Origin: Fictibacillus phosphorivorans | Lineage (GTDB): Bacteria; Bacillota; Bacilli; Bacillales; Fictibacillaceae | Direction: 5' to 3' | DNA length: 64,000 nucleotides | NCBI RefSeq assembly: GCF_001629705.1 | Contig: NZ_CP015378.1 | Coordinates: forward strand, 2,170,001 to 2,234,000 | Part shown: positions 25,081 through 34,126 of the stretch, in pieces | Layout: the number at the start of each line of letters is the position of its first letter | How positions within the stretch are numbered: position 1 is the stretch's first letter | Program-made: the position numbers and the translations under genes | Notes under the pieces: model-generated | Databases searched by the model: none | The model's input: the letters and a program-made list of their open reading frames with translations, nothing else | What the model was told of the DNA's origin: nothing

Positions 25081-25458
25081 TCACTTGAGTTCATTTTTCA
25101 AGTAATGCACAGGACGAACTTCTATACGCCAACCAAACTCTTCCCCTCTGTTAACTTGTGTAGTTGGATGTAAAGAAGCAAGTTTGATCGCCTCATCCAT
25201 ATTTTCTGCTTCAAACATGAAAATGCTTCCTATCAGTTCTTTTGTTTCTGTAAATGGTCCGTCTGTAACGATTACCCTACCGGCCGTTCGGTGTAAGCTT
25301 TTGGTTTCTGTTTCAAGTCCCGCATCAAGTAAAACCTCACCGCTATTATAAAAGTTCTCTATATGCGGCTGACATTCACTCATAATAGCTTCAATCTCTG
25401 CACTTGGACGTGCATCCATTTTTTCTGGGCTATAATAGCCCATACATAAAAATATCAT
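25081..25458 (-). CDS. YciI/DGPF-family protein
   Basis: The 125-residue protein matches the YCII-related DGPF family: MIFLCMGYYSPEKM, DGPFTETKELIGSIFMFEAENMDEAIKLASLHP (in part) and a C-terminal WRIEVRPVHYLK strand. Bacterial members often sit near ECF sigma factors, but none is here. The start ATG 25458 was chosen because GAGGAGAG lies six bases upstream; ATG 25464 abuts it. Function unknown, possibly a small-molecule lyase-like or binding protein. Confidence 0.82.
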   Translation of the reverse strand: MIFLCMGYYSPEKMDARPSAEIEAIMSECQPHIENFYNSGEVLLDAGLETETKSLHRTAGRVIVTDGPFTETKELIGSIFMFEAENMDEAIKLASLHPTTQVNRGEEFGWRIEVRPVHYLKNELK

Positions 25459-25636
25459 CGTCATCTCTCCTCGATTACTCAAATTTTTTGTATTTATTCA
25501 TACGACGATCAAGAATCTGTATAATCGACTAAATGTACATATTTTTTTGTAAAACCTTTAATCTCTTGGCATAGAATTTAAGCTCTGAGATTCTTTACTT
25601 AATAAATACATTTTTGATTGTTTCCTTAATCTCCGT

Positions 25637-26354
25637 TTACACTGATTTACCTAACAAAACATTTCGAATCTCCGCTATATCAGAAACAATCGCAAATGGC
25701 TTATGTGAAGTTGGCGGCAATACATTTTTATCATTTACCCAAATGGCTTCCATACCTATTTCCATCGGAGCGATTACGTCATGTGTCCATGAATCCCCAA
25801 TAAATAATGTCTCACTCGGTTCTCTATTAAAATATTCTAGCGCTTTGTAATAGATTAGAGGGTCAGGTTTTCGATAACCTAATTGCTCTGCGTGAAAAAC
25901 TTTGTCGTCACTAAAAATTTCTCCTATTCCCATATTAAATAACTTTTGTTTTGGATCATATAGACCATTCGTTACAATACCTAGCTCGAATTTTCTACTT
26001 AAATCGATTACTAAACTCGTTATTGCATCGTCAACTGTTATAAAATCCATGCTCGTTTTATGAAAATGATTGTCCAAACCATCTAATGATTCCATATCCA
26101 TTGATACGTTAAAATGCTTCAGTACATATTCCCATCTTGCTCGCTTAAATGCTTGATGGACTGTACTCATTAGATATCAACTTTTCTATTAAAAATCTTG
26201 GTGGTTGTTTAAATAATTCTAAGAGCGTTGACCCATTTAAATGATTGGTAAGTGGATGATTCGCTATGAAATGAGTGAATCCATCATCAAACCATGAAGC
26301 ATTTTTTAACAAAGTGTCATCCAAATCTAGTAACAACAAACTGAACGTTTTCAT
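25637..26354 (-). pseudogene. Frameshifted HAD-family hydrolase
   Basis: The N-terminal frame (26354-26145) carries HAD motif I, LLLDLDDTLL, and ends EKLISNEYSPSSI. The second frame (from about 26170 to 25637) continues with QAFKRARWEYVLKHFNV, motif II region GIVTNGLYDPKQ, motif III lysine in GYRKPDPLIYYKALE and motif IV FIGDSWTHDV. A single-base insertion near 26150-26170 separates motif I from the rest, so the protein cannot be made as one chain unless ribosomes slip. It resembles YjjG/YfnB-type nucleotide phosphatases. Confidence 0.8.
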
Positions 26355-26394
26355 TCTTACCTCAACTCACAGATTCATTAGTATTTCCTAAACA

Positions 26395-26432
26395 AAAAGA
26401 AAAACGGAACTATTGGGATAGCTCCATTTTTC
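26395..26432 (-). terminator. Terminator after the subtilisin gene
   Basis: GGAGCTAT/ATAGTTCC with flanking A/T pairs forms the stem, and T run follows on the minus strand. The core is nearly the same as the terminator at 8270-8301. Confidence 0.8.
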
Positions 26433-26443
26433 ATAAATCTATT

Positions 26444-27790
26444 TTATTTCAAAGCATTAACCGCATTAATTAAACCAAATCCTGCTTCACCATCATAACC
26501 ACGTTTAAAAATATCGTCAGAAGAAGATTGGATAATGTGTTTGACTTGTGATGGCGAAAGGTTATCTTTACCGTGCTGTGCGATAATTACTCCTGCAAGA
26601 GCTGCAGTTTTTGGAGCTGCCATAGATGTTCCTGCTTTATAACCATATCCACCAGGAACAGTAGCTACGCAGAGGTACGTATTGTCTCGTCCGGTCCCAG
26701 TTGTTGGATCATAGTTTGGACCAAGGTCACCACCTGGTGCAATTACATCAATCTTACCTACTCCATAGTTAGAGTAGAATGCTAGATTCTTAAGTTGTCC
26801 ACCAGCAGAAACTCTTATCATTGATTGGCTGCTAGGACTACGGTGAGTTGCACCATTATCATCTCCTGATAATTTCCCTGGAGAACTGATATCTAATGCA
26901 TTGTTTCCAGCAGATCCTACTACTGTTACACCTTTTTTAATCGCGTATTGAATGGCCCGGTTAAACAAACGAACATCCGCTACCGTATCTTTTGTCGCAT
27001 AATCTGGATTTTGGAACCAATCATAGCCGCCAAGAGACATGTTTACAACATCCACATTGTCGTCTGCTGCTGTCATCAATGCTTCCGCGATATGAGATGT
27101 TTCCGCTCCGCCTGTAGGACCGAATACTCGATAAGCTGCTACTTTCAAATCAGGCCCTACACCCATCGTACGACCTTTAGCTGCAATCGATCCTGCAACG
27201 TGTGTACCGTGAGAATTTTGGTCCATCGCATCCGGATATCCTGGTACAAATGATTTGCCGTAAGCATAGTTATCTTTTAGATCAGGATGCGTATAATCGA
27301 TACCTGTATCAATAACTCCCACTACGATGTCATTTCCATCTACTGACTTTCCAGTGCCTCCAGGAAGGTTCCAAGACGCTCCGTTATTTGTCACTTGCTT
27401 TATGTCCCATTGTAAACTATTGTACAAATCTGCAGAAGGACCAGAATTGGTCACGAGTGCCTCAGCTTCGATTGCAGCAGAATCAGGCTGCACAATGTTT
27501 TGAATTCCTGCGTCTAGAACGGTGCTCGATTTTTTAATTTGAGATAGAAAGTTTGGATTAGTAGAAACGACCTCAACCGCACCTAACTTGTCCAATTTTG
27601 CTTCAATTTGACCTCCAGCTTTTAAAATTTCACTATCGAAATCTGTTGGCAACTTTGCTTGATCCTTGAAAATAACTATGTATTTCTTTTCTTTACCTAT
27701 TTCCGCCTTAGCAGAGAGTGGGCTACCACTTAATACGACAGATGCTCCAAGTGTTAGGGCTAGAGCACTGGCCATAATTTTACTTTTCAT
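26444..27790 (-). CDS. Secreted subtilisin-like serine protease (S8)
   Basis: From ATG 27790 the 448-residue pre-pro-protein has a signal peptide (MKSKIMASALALTLGASVV then LSAKA), an I9 propeptide (KKYIVIFKDQ...AVEVVSTNP) and an S8 domain with catalytic aspartate in GVIDTGIDYTHPDL, histidine in NSHGTHVAGS and serine in GTSMAAPKTAAL; the oxyanion asparagine is in VGSAGNN. It ends at GLINAVNALK, so there is no cell-wall anchor. It should be exported and self-matured. Two ATG codons further upstream (27799, 27808) have poorer RBS spacing. Monocistronic. Confidence 0.92.
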   Translation of the reverse strand: MKSKIMASALALTLGASVVLSGSPLSAKAEIGKEKKYIVIFKDQAKLPTDFDSEILKAGGQIEAKLDKLGAVEVVSTNPNFLSQIKKSSTVLDAGIQNIVQPDSAAIEAEALVTNSGPSADLYNSLQWDIKQVTNNGASWNLPGGTGKSVDGNDIVVGVIDTGIDYTHPDLKDNYAYGKSFVPGYPDAMDQNSHGTHVAGSIAAKGRTMGVGPDLKVAAYRVFGPTGGAETSHIAEALMTAADDNVDVVNMSLGGYDWFQNPDYATKDTVADVRLFNRAIQYAIKKGVTVVGSAGNNALDISSPGKLSGDDNGATHRSPSSQSMIRVSAGGQLKNLAFYSNYGVGKIDVIAPGGDLGPNYDPTTGTGRDNTYLCVATVPGGYGYKAGTSMAAPKTAALAGVIIAQHGKDNLSPSQVKHIIQSSSDDIFKRGYDGEAGFGLINAVNALK

Positions 27791-27914
27791 GAAGATCATT
27801 CCTCTCATCTATTCTATATTTGATTATAATTACTTTAAGTAGAATTACAATTAGTTTTCAGAATATTTTTTATATTGAGTTAATAATAATTCTTAGTACC
27901 CGCACCGAAAGTCC

Positions 27915-27929
27915 TTATTTAGTAAATAA
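27915..27929. repeat. Perfect 15-base palindrome upstream of the subtilisin gene
   Basis: TTATTTA G TAAATAA is centred 132 bases upstream of the protease start codon. It could be a regulator site; nothing else supported was seen between 27791 and 27988. Confidence 0.35.
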
Positions 27930-27988
27930 AGTAAATTATTCTTTAACGTAATCAAATTTACCTATGATTGATTTTTCAACATATTAAA

Positions 27989-28016
27989 AACAACCTTCTC
28001 TCGCATGAAGGTTGTT
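27989..28016 (-). terminator. Terminator downstream of tandem-GNAT gene
   Basis: AACAACCTTC (27989-27998) pairs with GAAGGTTGTT (28007-28016); a T run follows on the minus strand. Confidence 0.75.
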
Positions 28017-28098
28017 TGTTAGTAACAGTACATAATGATTTTTGAATTGCAATTTTCAGGGAGAAATCACGGTATGCTTACTCACCATAACGTTTTAT

Positions 28099-28920
28099 TT
28101 AAAGTAAATATGTGTAATAATCCTGTGAATGTACTACTTTAAATCCTACTGCTTTATACAATCCAAGCGCTTGGTCATTTTTTGTTTCAACCTCAAGATG
28201 TACCGAATACCCAGCTGAACTTTCTTCTTTAATAACCTGACGTAACACTTTACTGCCGATTCCTTTCCCCTGATGCTCAGGCAGGATGGCAAAGCCATAT
28301 ATCCACGCTTCTCCATCCTTCCGTGACACACGAATTTTCCCTACAGTTCTTTCATTCGCATCGATTATGAACAGACCCGTGTTTTTTTCTTCGTCGAATG
28401 CATGTTCCATTACAGTGGCATCTCCTCGTGTCATACCGAATGATTCGACAGAGATACGAATACGCATGTCTAAATCATCTTTACGAGCTTGTCGAAGTGT
28501 TATCCCCACAACAGGTTCTATAGTACTTCCATGCCAAATCATTTGATGTTCTGTAAATGTATAATTAGCTCCTATTTTTAACAAGAAAGCTTTTCCTTCA
28601 CGTGAACCCTCCGGCGTATTCAATAAAATCCTGTTATATTGACCTTGTTTAATAGATTCCATCCCTTCTTGAAACAAATGCTGAAAATGTCCTTTTCGCC
28701 TTTCGCTTGGTTTTACCATCCCGCAAACTTCGACTGTCGAACCGAACGGATACAAACCCAAAAACGCGAGAAGTTCACCATTGTCATAGTGAAAAAAGTC
28801 TAGTTGATCAGACTTACGGCTCTTTAACATATTCCAGTTGAGTTTAAGCTGAATACGATCATAGGACTCACATTCTTTTTGTAGTTTTTTTAGATCTTGC
28901 AGTTGTTGTTTCGATAACAT
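28099..28920 (-). CDS. Two-domain GNAT N-acetyltransferase
   Basis: The 273-residue protein carries two GNAT folds. The N-terminal one (residues 1-130) has VCGMVKPSERRKGHFQHLFQEGM, a weak acetyl-CoA loop. The C-terminal one (140-273) has IYGFAILPEHQGKGIGSKVLRQVI with the full Q/RxxGxG/A loop, then HLEVETKNDQALGLYKAVGFKVV (each in part). This double arrangement resembles mycothiol synthase-like and peptidyl acetyltransferases. Substrate cannot be predicted. Monocistronic with its own terminator. Confidence 0.83.
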   Translation of the reverse strand: MLSKQQLQDLKKLQKECESYDRIQLKLNWNMLKSRKSDQLDFFHYDNGELLAFLGLYPFGSTVEVCGMVKPSERRKGHFQHLFQEGMESIKQGQYNRILLNTPEGSREGKAFLLKIGANYTFTEHQMIWHGSTIEPVVGITLRQARKDDLDMRIRISVESFGMTRGDATVMEHAFDEEKNTGLFIIDANERTVGKIRVSRKDGEAWIYGFAILPEHQGKGIGSKVLRQVIKEESSAGYSVHLEVETKNDQALGLYKAVGFKVVHSQDYYTYLL

Positions 28921-28971
28921 AATAATCTCCCTTTATTTCATTAGAAAGTTACAAGTCTTTATACATTCAAT

Positions 28972-29011
28972 AAAAAAGAGTACATTCCTTTTCTCAAAGA
29001 AATGTACTCCA
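28972..29011 (-). terminator. Terminator after the TetR gene
   Basis: GAGTACATT (28978-28986) pairs with AATGTACTC (29001-29009); six T follow on the minus strand. Confidence 0.8.
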
Positions 29012-29066
29012 TAGTAACTTTTTAATTCCCGATTTGAAGTTTGATTCTTATCTACAAGTCGCTTAA

Positions 29067-29609
29067 CTAGTGAAGAACTTTAATTCCTTCAATCGCTTCC
29101 AAGATCAAATGATCACAATTTAGAGATTCAAGCAGCGCGATACCCTCTACTACTATTAGGGCAATTGCAGCCATTTGTTCTCGCGTTACACCCTCTTCTA
29201 CATGTATGACGTCCTTATAAAATTCATAAAAGCTGTCACAAATTTTTCTTGCGATTGGATAATAGGGGTCTTGATCTTTAGACGCAATAGCGATTAATTC
29301 AAGCCACAATCTCATATAAGGATTAACTTCTGGTTTTTTCATCATTTGGTACAGATAACTAACTAAACTGGAAAATGGTCTTTTTTCAATTTCAGTATTA
29401 TCTAACATTAACATTAGTCTTGAAGAGATCGAAGACAAAACAACAGATAGTAATTCTTCCTTATCTTTAAAATAATGAAGAAGCATTCTATCGCTAGTTC
29501 CTGCAGCTTCTGCCAAGTTCCGAAGACTAGCTGATTGAATACCATTAGCTAATATAAAATCAGACATTTGCTCTATTAATTCCTTTTTCCTTCTTTCTCC
29601 CTTTTTCAT
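29067..29609 (-). CDS. TetR-family repressor
   Basis: This 180-residue regulator starts at ATG 29609 behind AAGGG. The N-terminal HTH reads LIEQMSDFILANGIQSASLRNLAEAAGTSDRMLLHYFKDKEELL (in part), and the C-terminal part is an all-helical ligand/dimer domain. It diverges from a DUF2834-like membrane protein gene, and four copies of a 16-base palindrome lie between them, so it very probably represses both. The inducer is unknown. Confidence 0.88.
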   Translation of the reverse strand: MKKGERRKKELIEQMSDFILANGIQSASLRNLAEAAGTSDRMLLHYFKDKEELLSVVLSSISSRLMLMLDNTEIEKRPFSSLVSYLYQMMKKPEVNPYMRLWLELIAIASKDQDPYYPIARKICDSFYEFYKDVIHVEEGVTREQMAAIALIVVEGIALLESLNCDHLILEAIEGIKVLH

Positions 29610-29633
29610 AATCGACACCCTTAACTCTTTTTG

Positions 29634-29750
29634 TGTAGTATATGCTACATTCTCCTTGTGTAGCAAATACTACATCCAATAAATTTGTTTATTCCTGGGA
29701 TTGATAAAAAATGTAGTGTGTGCTACACTTTTTATGTAGTGACCGCTACA
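29634..29750. promoter_or_regulatory. Four-copy TetR operator array
   Basis: Four 16-base palindromes of the form TGTAG-N6-CTACA occur at 29634-29649, 29659-29674, 29712-29727 and 29735-29750. Two lie near the TetR start and two near the DUF2834 gene. Arms are perfectly conserved while centres differ. Confidence 0.88.
29701..29729 (+). promoter_or_regulatory. Promoter of the DUF2834 gene under operator 3
   Basis: TTGATA (29701-29706), 17 bases, TACACT (29724-29729). Operator copy 3 occupies the spacer and the -10 box, a geometry that would block polymerase. Confidence 0.6.
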
Positions 29751-29775
29751 TTTCATATAAACAAGGGGGATCTAT

Positions 29776-30108
29776 ATGGTAAAAAAGTATATTGATGTTA
29801 ATAACCATTCTACTACCAGATTTATTTCTAAATTGGTAATTATTACAATGTTAGTCTTACTTACTCCTTTTACGATTGTGGCAGTATTTCAACATGGATT
29901 ATTAGGAATTTTTATTAAAGTGTTCAATAACTCTGCCACCATCCAAGTTTTTATTGATTTGATTATTGCTTCTTTCTTAATTCTATTTTGGATGTGGAGT
30001 GATGCAAAAAGAACAAGTCGTATATTTTGGCCATGGGCTTTACTTACAATTATAGCTGGTTCATTCGGTCCGCTGTTATACTTATTATTTCGTAGTAGTA
30101 AAAATTAG
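29776..30108 (+). CDS. DUF2834-like membrane protein
   Basis: The 110-residue protein has three helices: LVIITMLVLLTPFTIVAVF, FIDLIIASFLILFWMWSDAKR and WPWALLTIIAGSFGPLLYLLFR. The pattern DLxxASxxxxxWMWxDA followed by GSFGPLLYLLxR is the DUF2834 signature. It sits in the membrane with unknown role. It follows AAGGGGG, is read divergently from a TetR repressor, and should be strongly induced when that repressor leaves its four operators. Confidence 0.8.
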   Translation: MVKKYIDVNNHSTTRFISKLVIITMLVLLTPFTIVAVFQHGLLGIFIKVFNNSATIQVFIDLIIASFLILFWMWSDAKRTSRIFWPWALLTIIAGSFGPLLYLLFRSSKN

Positions 30109-30120
30109 AGTAAAAAGTAA

Positions 30121-30152
30121 AATAAGCATTGGTGCTTAATCCAATGCTTATT
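30121..30152. terminator. Bidirectional terminator
   Basis: AATAAGCATTGG (30121-30132) pairs perfectly with CCAATGCTTATT (30141-30152) between the convergent DUF2834 and chemoreceptor genes. Confidence 0.85.
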
Positions 30153-30158
30153 CAATAC

Positions 30159-31850
30159 TTATATTTTAAATTTATCTAGAATTCTTTGAAGCTTTTCAGC
30201 CATATGCGAGAGAGAATGAGCGGATGCTTGAATCTCTTCCATGGATGCGAGTTGTTCTTCTGAAGCGGCAGCAACTTGTTGAGAGTGAGCCCCAAAGGTT
30301 TGAGAAATCTCGACTACACCACTAATTAGTTCTACCATATCTTGAGCTTCTTTGTTCACCCTATCTACTACGTTAGTAACCCCAAGTGATTCTTCTGCCA
30401 TCTCTTCAATTTTTTGAACGATCTGTAAAAAAGTATCACCTGTTGTCGTTACGAGTTTCTTCCCTTTAGAAACAGAAGTAGTACCTTCTTGGATAGAGCC
30501 TACAGCTAGTTCTGCTTCTCTTTGAATCTCAGAAATTAGTAGATGAATTTCACTTGCTGCTGTCCGTGATTGCTCGGCTAATTTACGAACTTCGTCCGCT
30601 ACAATCGCAAAGCCTCGTCCATGTTCTCCTGCACGAGCTGCTTCAATCGCCGCATTTAAAGCAAGAAGATTCGTCTGATCAGATATCTCGGTAATAAGAT
30701 TAACAATCTGATTAATTTCAACTGATTTTTTCTCTAACGAGTTTACTACTTCAGATGCTTTTTCTACTTGTAATTCAGCCACTTCCATTTGATGAATGGT
30801 CTCATGAACCGCTTTACTTCCTTCCGAAGCGGTCTCGTTTGCAGAAGAAGATAACTGTTTAACGATGTTCACAGATGTTAAAACATCTCCCACCCCTTTT
30901 GAGATGTTGGATACGATGGAAGAAGCATGACTAATCGTTTCAATCTGGTTCTCTGAGCCTGATGCAACTTCTTCCATTGCGTGAGAAACTTGTTCTGTGG
31001 CTTTACTCGTCTCTTCGGAAGAGACAGACAACTCGTCAGATGCCGCCGCTACCTGTTCTGAAGCTTCTTTTGTTTGATTGATCAACTCTTGTATATTCTT
31101 TCTTGTGTTATCAAAGCCTCTGCTCAATATTCCGATCTCATCTGAAGATTTATCAATGATTCCAATCGTGAAATCACCTTGACCTGCTGCATTAATTGCA
31201 TTTGTAACATTGGATAAACGTTTTTTTAGTCTATTTGTAAAAAGGACAAGTACTGATATGAAGACGATTAAAGTCACGATGATCACCGTCAGAAAATACT
31301 TCATAAACGAATCAATCGTAACGTTCACCATATGTTGAGAAGCACCCACATAAAAGATACCAATGATCTCATCATTCTCGTTTTTAAGCGGCATATAAGC
31401 TGTCATGTATTTCTTTCCTACTACTTCTGCTTCCCCGTAAAAGCTTTTTCCCTCTTTTAAAACAACAGCTTTTACTTCGGGTGATACTTGTGTACCTACA
31501 GCCCGTTTTCCGTCGATCATCACATTCGTTGCGACTCGGGTATCACCTTGAAAGATCGTAACAGTATCTCCTGTAACTTTACCAATCTCATCTACGACTG
31601 AGAAATTCTCATTAAATAAGGTCTCTCCTTTATACAGTTTCCCATCTCGAAGTTCCCAACCCCCTTCGAACTGGCTATCAACAAACTTATAAGCTAAGCC
31701 TAAATCTCCTTTAGATTTCTCTGTAGCAAGGTTCTTAATGCCTTGTGCTACTTCTGAAACAGCAAAATAACCTACTACACCTGCAAAAAGAAGCAACATT
31801 ACGATAAACAGGCTGTTGATCTTTGATGTAATTCCGAAGTTCTTAAACAT
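30159..31850 (-). CDS. Methyl-accepting chemotaxis protein with extracellular Cache domain
   Basis: From ATG 31850 (behind GGAGAG) the 563-residue receptor has TM1 ([21 protein letters not shown]), an extracellular single-Cache domain (about 35-185; [52 protein letters not shown], in part), TM2 ([19 protein letters not shown]), a HAMP region and the signalling coiled coil with [40 protein letters not shown] (in part). All standard parts are present. Ligand unknown; such Cache domains often bind carboxylates or amino acids. Confidence 0.92.
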   Translation of the reverse strand: MFKNFGITSKINSLFIVMLLLFAGVVGYFAVSEVAQGIKNLATEKSKGDLGLAYKFVDSQFEGGWELRDGKLYKGETLFNENFSVVDEIGKVTGDTVTIFQGDTRVATNVMIDGKRAVGTQVSPEVKAVVLKEGKSFYGEAEVVGKKYMTAYMPLKNENDEIIGIFYVGASQHMVNVTIDSFMKYFLTVIIVTLIVFISVLVLFTNRLKKRLSNVTNAINAAGQGDFTIGIIDKSSDEIGILSRGFDNTRKNIQELINQTKEASEQVAAASDELSVSSEETSKATEQVSHAMEEVASGSENQIETISHASSIVSNISKGVGDVLTSVNIVKQLSSSANETASEGSKAVHETIHQMEVAELQVEKASEVVNSLEKKSVEINQIVNLITEISDQTNLLALNAAIEAARAGEHGRGFAIVADEVRKLAEQSRTAASEIHLLISEIQREAELAVGSIQEGTTSVSKGKKLVTTTGDTFLQIVQKIEEMAEESLGVTNVVDRVNKEAQDMVELISGVVEISQTFGAHSQQVAAASEEQLASMEEIQASAHSLSHMAEKLQRILDKFKI

Positions 31851-31868
31851 TTCAACTCTCCATTCCAT

Positions 31869-32375
31869 ATTTTTCTCCCCATATATTTATCGTATGGGTG
31901 TAAATGTTTTACAGTTTTTTAGTTATCTTTTTTAAATTTATTAGGATTACTTCTAAAAGCCCTGCAAGTAAGTTTAAATCCAGCAATGAAAAGGGCATCT
32001 TAATGGCTGACACAGAACATAGACAACCCTCATTTCAACTTTGTTAAAATGAGGGTTGTCTTGTTTTTAGTCTGATTTTTGAAAAACTCGATAAGACTTG
32101 TATCGTATACTTCATGATGCAAGATCTGTCGGTGCCATTTCAACGAACCTAAATACTTATTATTTACATACGATATTTAGCTTATTTAAATTGAAGAAAT
32201 TTAGATCCTATTGAAAGGAACTCATTATTTCTCTGTAATTAAGGAATTATTCAATAAATAATTTAATATAAAAATCAGACTTATCTTAATATTAAATAAT
32301 TATTATTATGGCTATTGGAAAAAGATGTTACAATTATTACAAACAATCATTTAAAGATTACAAGGGGGTTTTATA
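31869..32375. other. Long intergenic region with AT-rich inverted repeat
   Basis: Besides the orphan terminator at 32022-32068, an AT-rich inverted repeat TTTAATAT/ATATTAAA occurs about 32264-32300, within 110 bases of the ABC operon start. No reading frame is supported. No confident promoter pair was found. Confidence 0.4.
32022..32068 (+). terminator. Orphan plus-strand intrinsic terminator
   Basis: A perfect 14-bp stem (32022-32035 with 32047-32060) is followed by TTGTTTTT on the plus strand. No plus-strand gene precedes it for 1.9 kb; the nearest (29776-30108) has its own terminator. Confidence 0.8.
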
Positions 32376-33188
32376 GTGACTAGTAGGTACGGTAAAAGAC
32401 TACGATCTATTATTATCGGAGTAATAATCATAAGTTTCTTTCCAACACTGTTTTTTGGGGTGGAACAGCAAAAAAGTATGAAACCATGGGAATACATGCT
32501 TGGTGGACGAGCTTATAGTTTATTCCCTGATATATTCGAGAAGTTTTTATACTCTATGACTATTCTAGTTGCAGCATTACTTTTTGGACTATTTTTGGCT
32601 TTGACCATTACTTTCATCTCGACTTTGCTTCCTCGCTCATTGCAGAAAATCATCTATGGATTCTATACGATGTTAGAAGCGTTACCAGACTTATTTATCA
32701 TTATCGTACTTCAAGTATCCGTGGTAGCCATCTATAAAAAGACTGGTTTATTAATTGGAAATGTTTCAAATGTATACGATAGTAAGATTTACTTTTTTCC
32801 GATTCTTACACTGTCTATTCTTCCGGCTATTCAACTTTTTAAGATTACATACTTATTATTAAATGAAGAAATGAATAAGCCTTATGTCAATGTAGCGCGA
32901 TCACTCGGTCACAGTAATGTATATATCACAATTAATCATGTGTTTCGTAACGTACTAGCAAGTCTGTTTCATTACTCAAGAACCATATTTGTTTTCATGC
33001 TCTCCAATCTATTTATATTAGAATATGTTTTTAACCTACACGGTATTATGACCATTATGTTAAACACAAAAGGTATAGCTTTTATCATCACTGTTTTATT
33101 TGTAGCCATCCCATTCTCATTACTCTTTGAGTGGATTGAACGTTATACGCAGAGATTAAATGTACATAGAGAGGAAGAAGCAGCGTGA
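32376..33188 (+). CDS. Oligopeptide-type ABC transporter permease (OppB/AppB-like)
   Basis: This 270-residue permease has about six helices and the BPD_transp_1 EAA-type loop NVARSLGHSNVYITINHVFRNVL (in part, about 170-195). It starts at GTG behind AAGGGGG. It is shorter than typical OppB proteins (about 310). It overlaps the next permease by four bases and heads a four-gene operon with two ATPases but no solute-binding protein. Substrate probably short peptides or a metal chelate. Confidence 0.83.
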   Translation: MTSRYGKRLRSIIIGVIIISFFPTLFFGVEQQKSMKPWEYMLGGRAYSLFPDIFEKFLYSMTILVAALLFGLFLALTITFISTLLPRSLQKIIYGFYTMLEALPDLFIIIVLQVSVVAIYKKTGLLIGNVSNVYDSKIYFFPILTLSILPAIQLFKITYLLLNEEMNKPYVNVARSLGHSNVYITINHVFRNVLASLFHYSRTIFVFMLSNLFILEYVFNLHGIMTIMLNTKGIAFIITVLFVAIPFSLLFEWIERYTQRLNVHREEEAA

Positions 33189-34114
33189 TAAAACAACTAC
33201 TAAAACAACCTCAGTTTTTATTAGGTTTCTTTATCATTATTTCATTACTAATTGTGAGTTTGGGACTTAACTCTATATATGAAGGACCAAAAGAAGTTAA
33301 ATTTCTGTATAAAAATGATGGCTCTATTTCAAAAGTAGCTCCATTCTCTCCTACTGATATACCTCCCTTCGGAACAGATCGTGATGGTAGAGACTTATTC
33401 TATATGATCTTGGATGGAGCCAAATATACACTATTGATCGCACTAGGCGTTGCCTTTTTAAGGTTAGTATCAGCTGTACTCATCTCCTTTTTGTATAAAG
33501 GTCAACTCAAGAACAACACTTTCTTTAATGATCTTGTCCAATCAACACTCTATGTACCGGCTACCATATTTGCCTATATGCTTATGATTCCGTTGTTCAT
33601 CAAAAGTACAACGGACCCTATTAGTTTTGGAAAGATGATCGTCATTCAATGTATTATTTTAACGTTGATTGGGATTCCTTCACTCGTAGTTACATTTAGT
33701 GGAGATATCAAGAACATTATGAATAAAGATTATATTATTAGCACGATGTCTCTAGGTGCGAAGAAGAAATATATCTACCGTAAACATGTACTACCTGAAA
33801 TCAAGCCCAAACTGTTTTTATTATTTGCTCAACAAGCTGTTCAAATCTTGATTCTACTTGCACACCTCGGTGTTTTAGCGGTGTTTGTCGGTGGATCCCA
33901 AGCAGAAATACGAGGAGACATCTTAAACCTAACAACAGAAAACGTTCCAATCGCAGGAGAATGGTCTGGGATTATCGGCCACTCCTTTCAGGAAGTATTA
34001 ACTGCACCATGGATAATCTTAATACCACTTGGATTTTTCTTTGTATCAATCTTTTCTATCAACATGATGATAAGTGGTTTACAAAACATCATTTCAAAAA
34101 ACAAACGAAAATAA
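33185..34114 (+). CDS. Oligopeptide-type ABC transporter permease (OppC/AppC-like)
   Basis: The 309-residue protein opens with an OppC-type N-terminal helix and the segment PFGTDRDGRDLFYMILDGAKYTLLIAL (in part, about 55-85), the hallmark of DppC/OppC proteins. The EAA loop is IISTMSLGAKKKYIYRKHVLPEIKPKL (in part). Five or six helices follow. It forms a heterodimeric pore with the preceding permease, to which it is translationally coupled. Confidence 0.86.
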   Translation: MIKQLLKQPQFLLGFFIIISLLIVSLGLNSIYEGPKEVKFLYKNDGSISKVAPFSPTDIPPFGTDRDGRDLFYMILDGAKYTLLIALGVAFLRLVSAVLISFLYKGQLKNNTFFNDLVQSTLYVPATIFAYMLMIPLFIKSTTDPISFGKMIVIQCIILTLIGIPSLVVTFSGDIKNIMNKDYIISTMSLGAKKKYIYRKHVLPEIKPKLFLLFAQQAVQILILLAHLGVLAVFVGGSQAEIRGDILNLTTENVPIAGEWSGIIGHSFQEVLTAPWIILIPLGFFFVSIFSINMMISGLQNIISKNKRK

Positions 34115-34126
34115 TGAGGTGAAAAT

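Noticed and set aside
29634..29750. CRISPR-like repetition
   Set aside because: The repeats are 16-base palindromes with unequal spacing in a divergent promoter; they are operators, not a CRISPR array.
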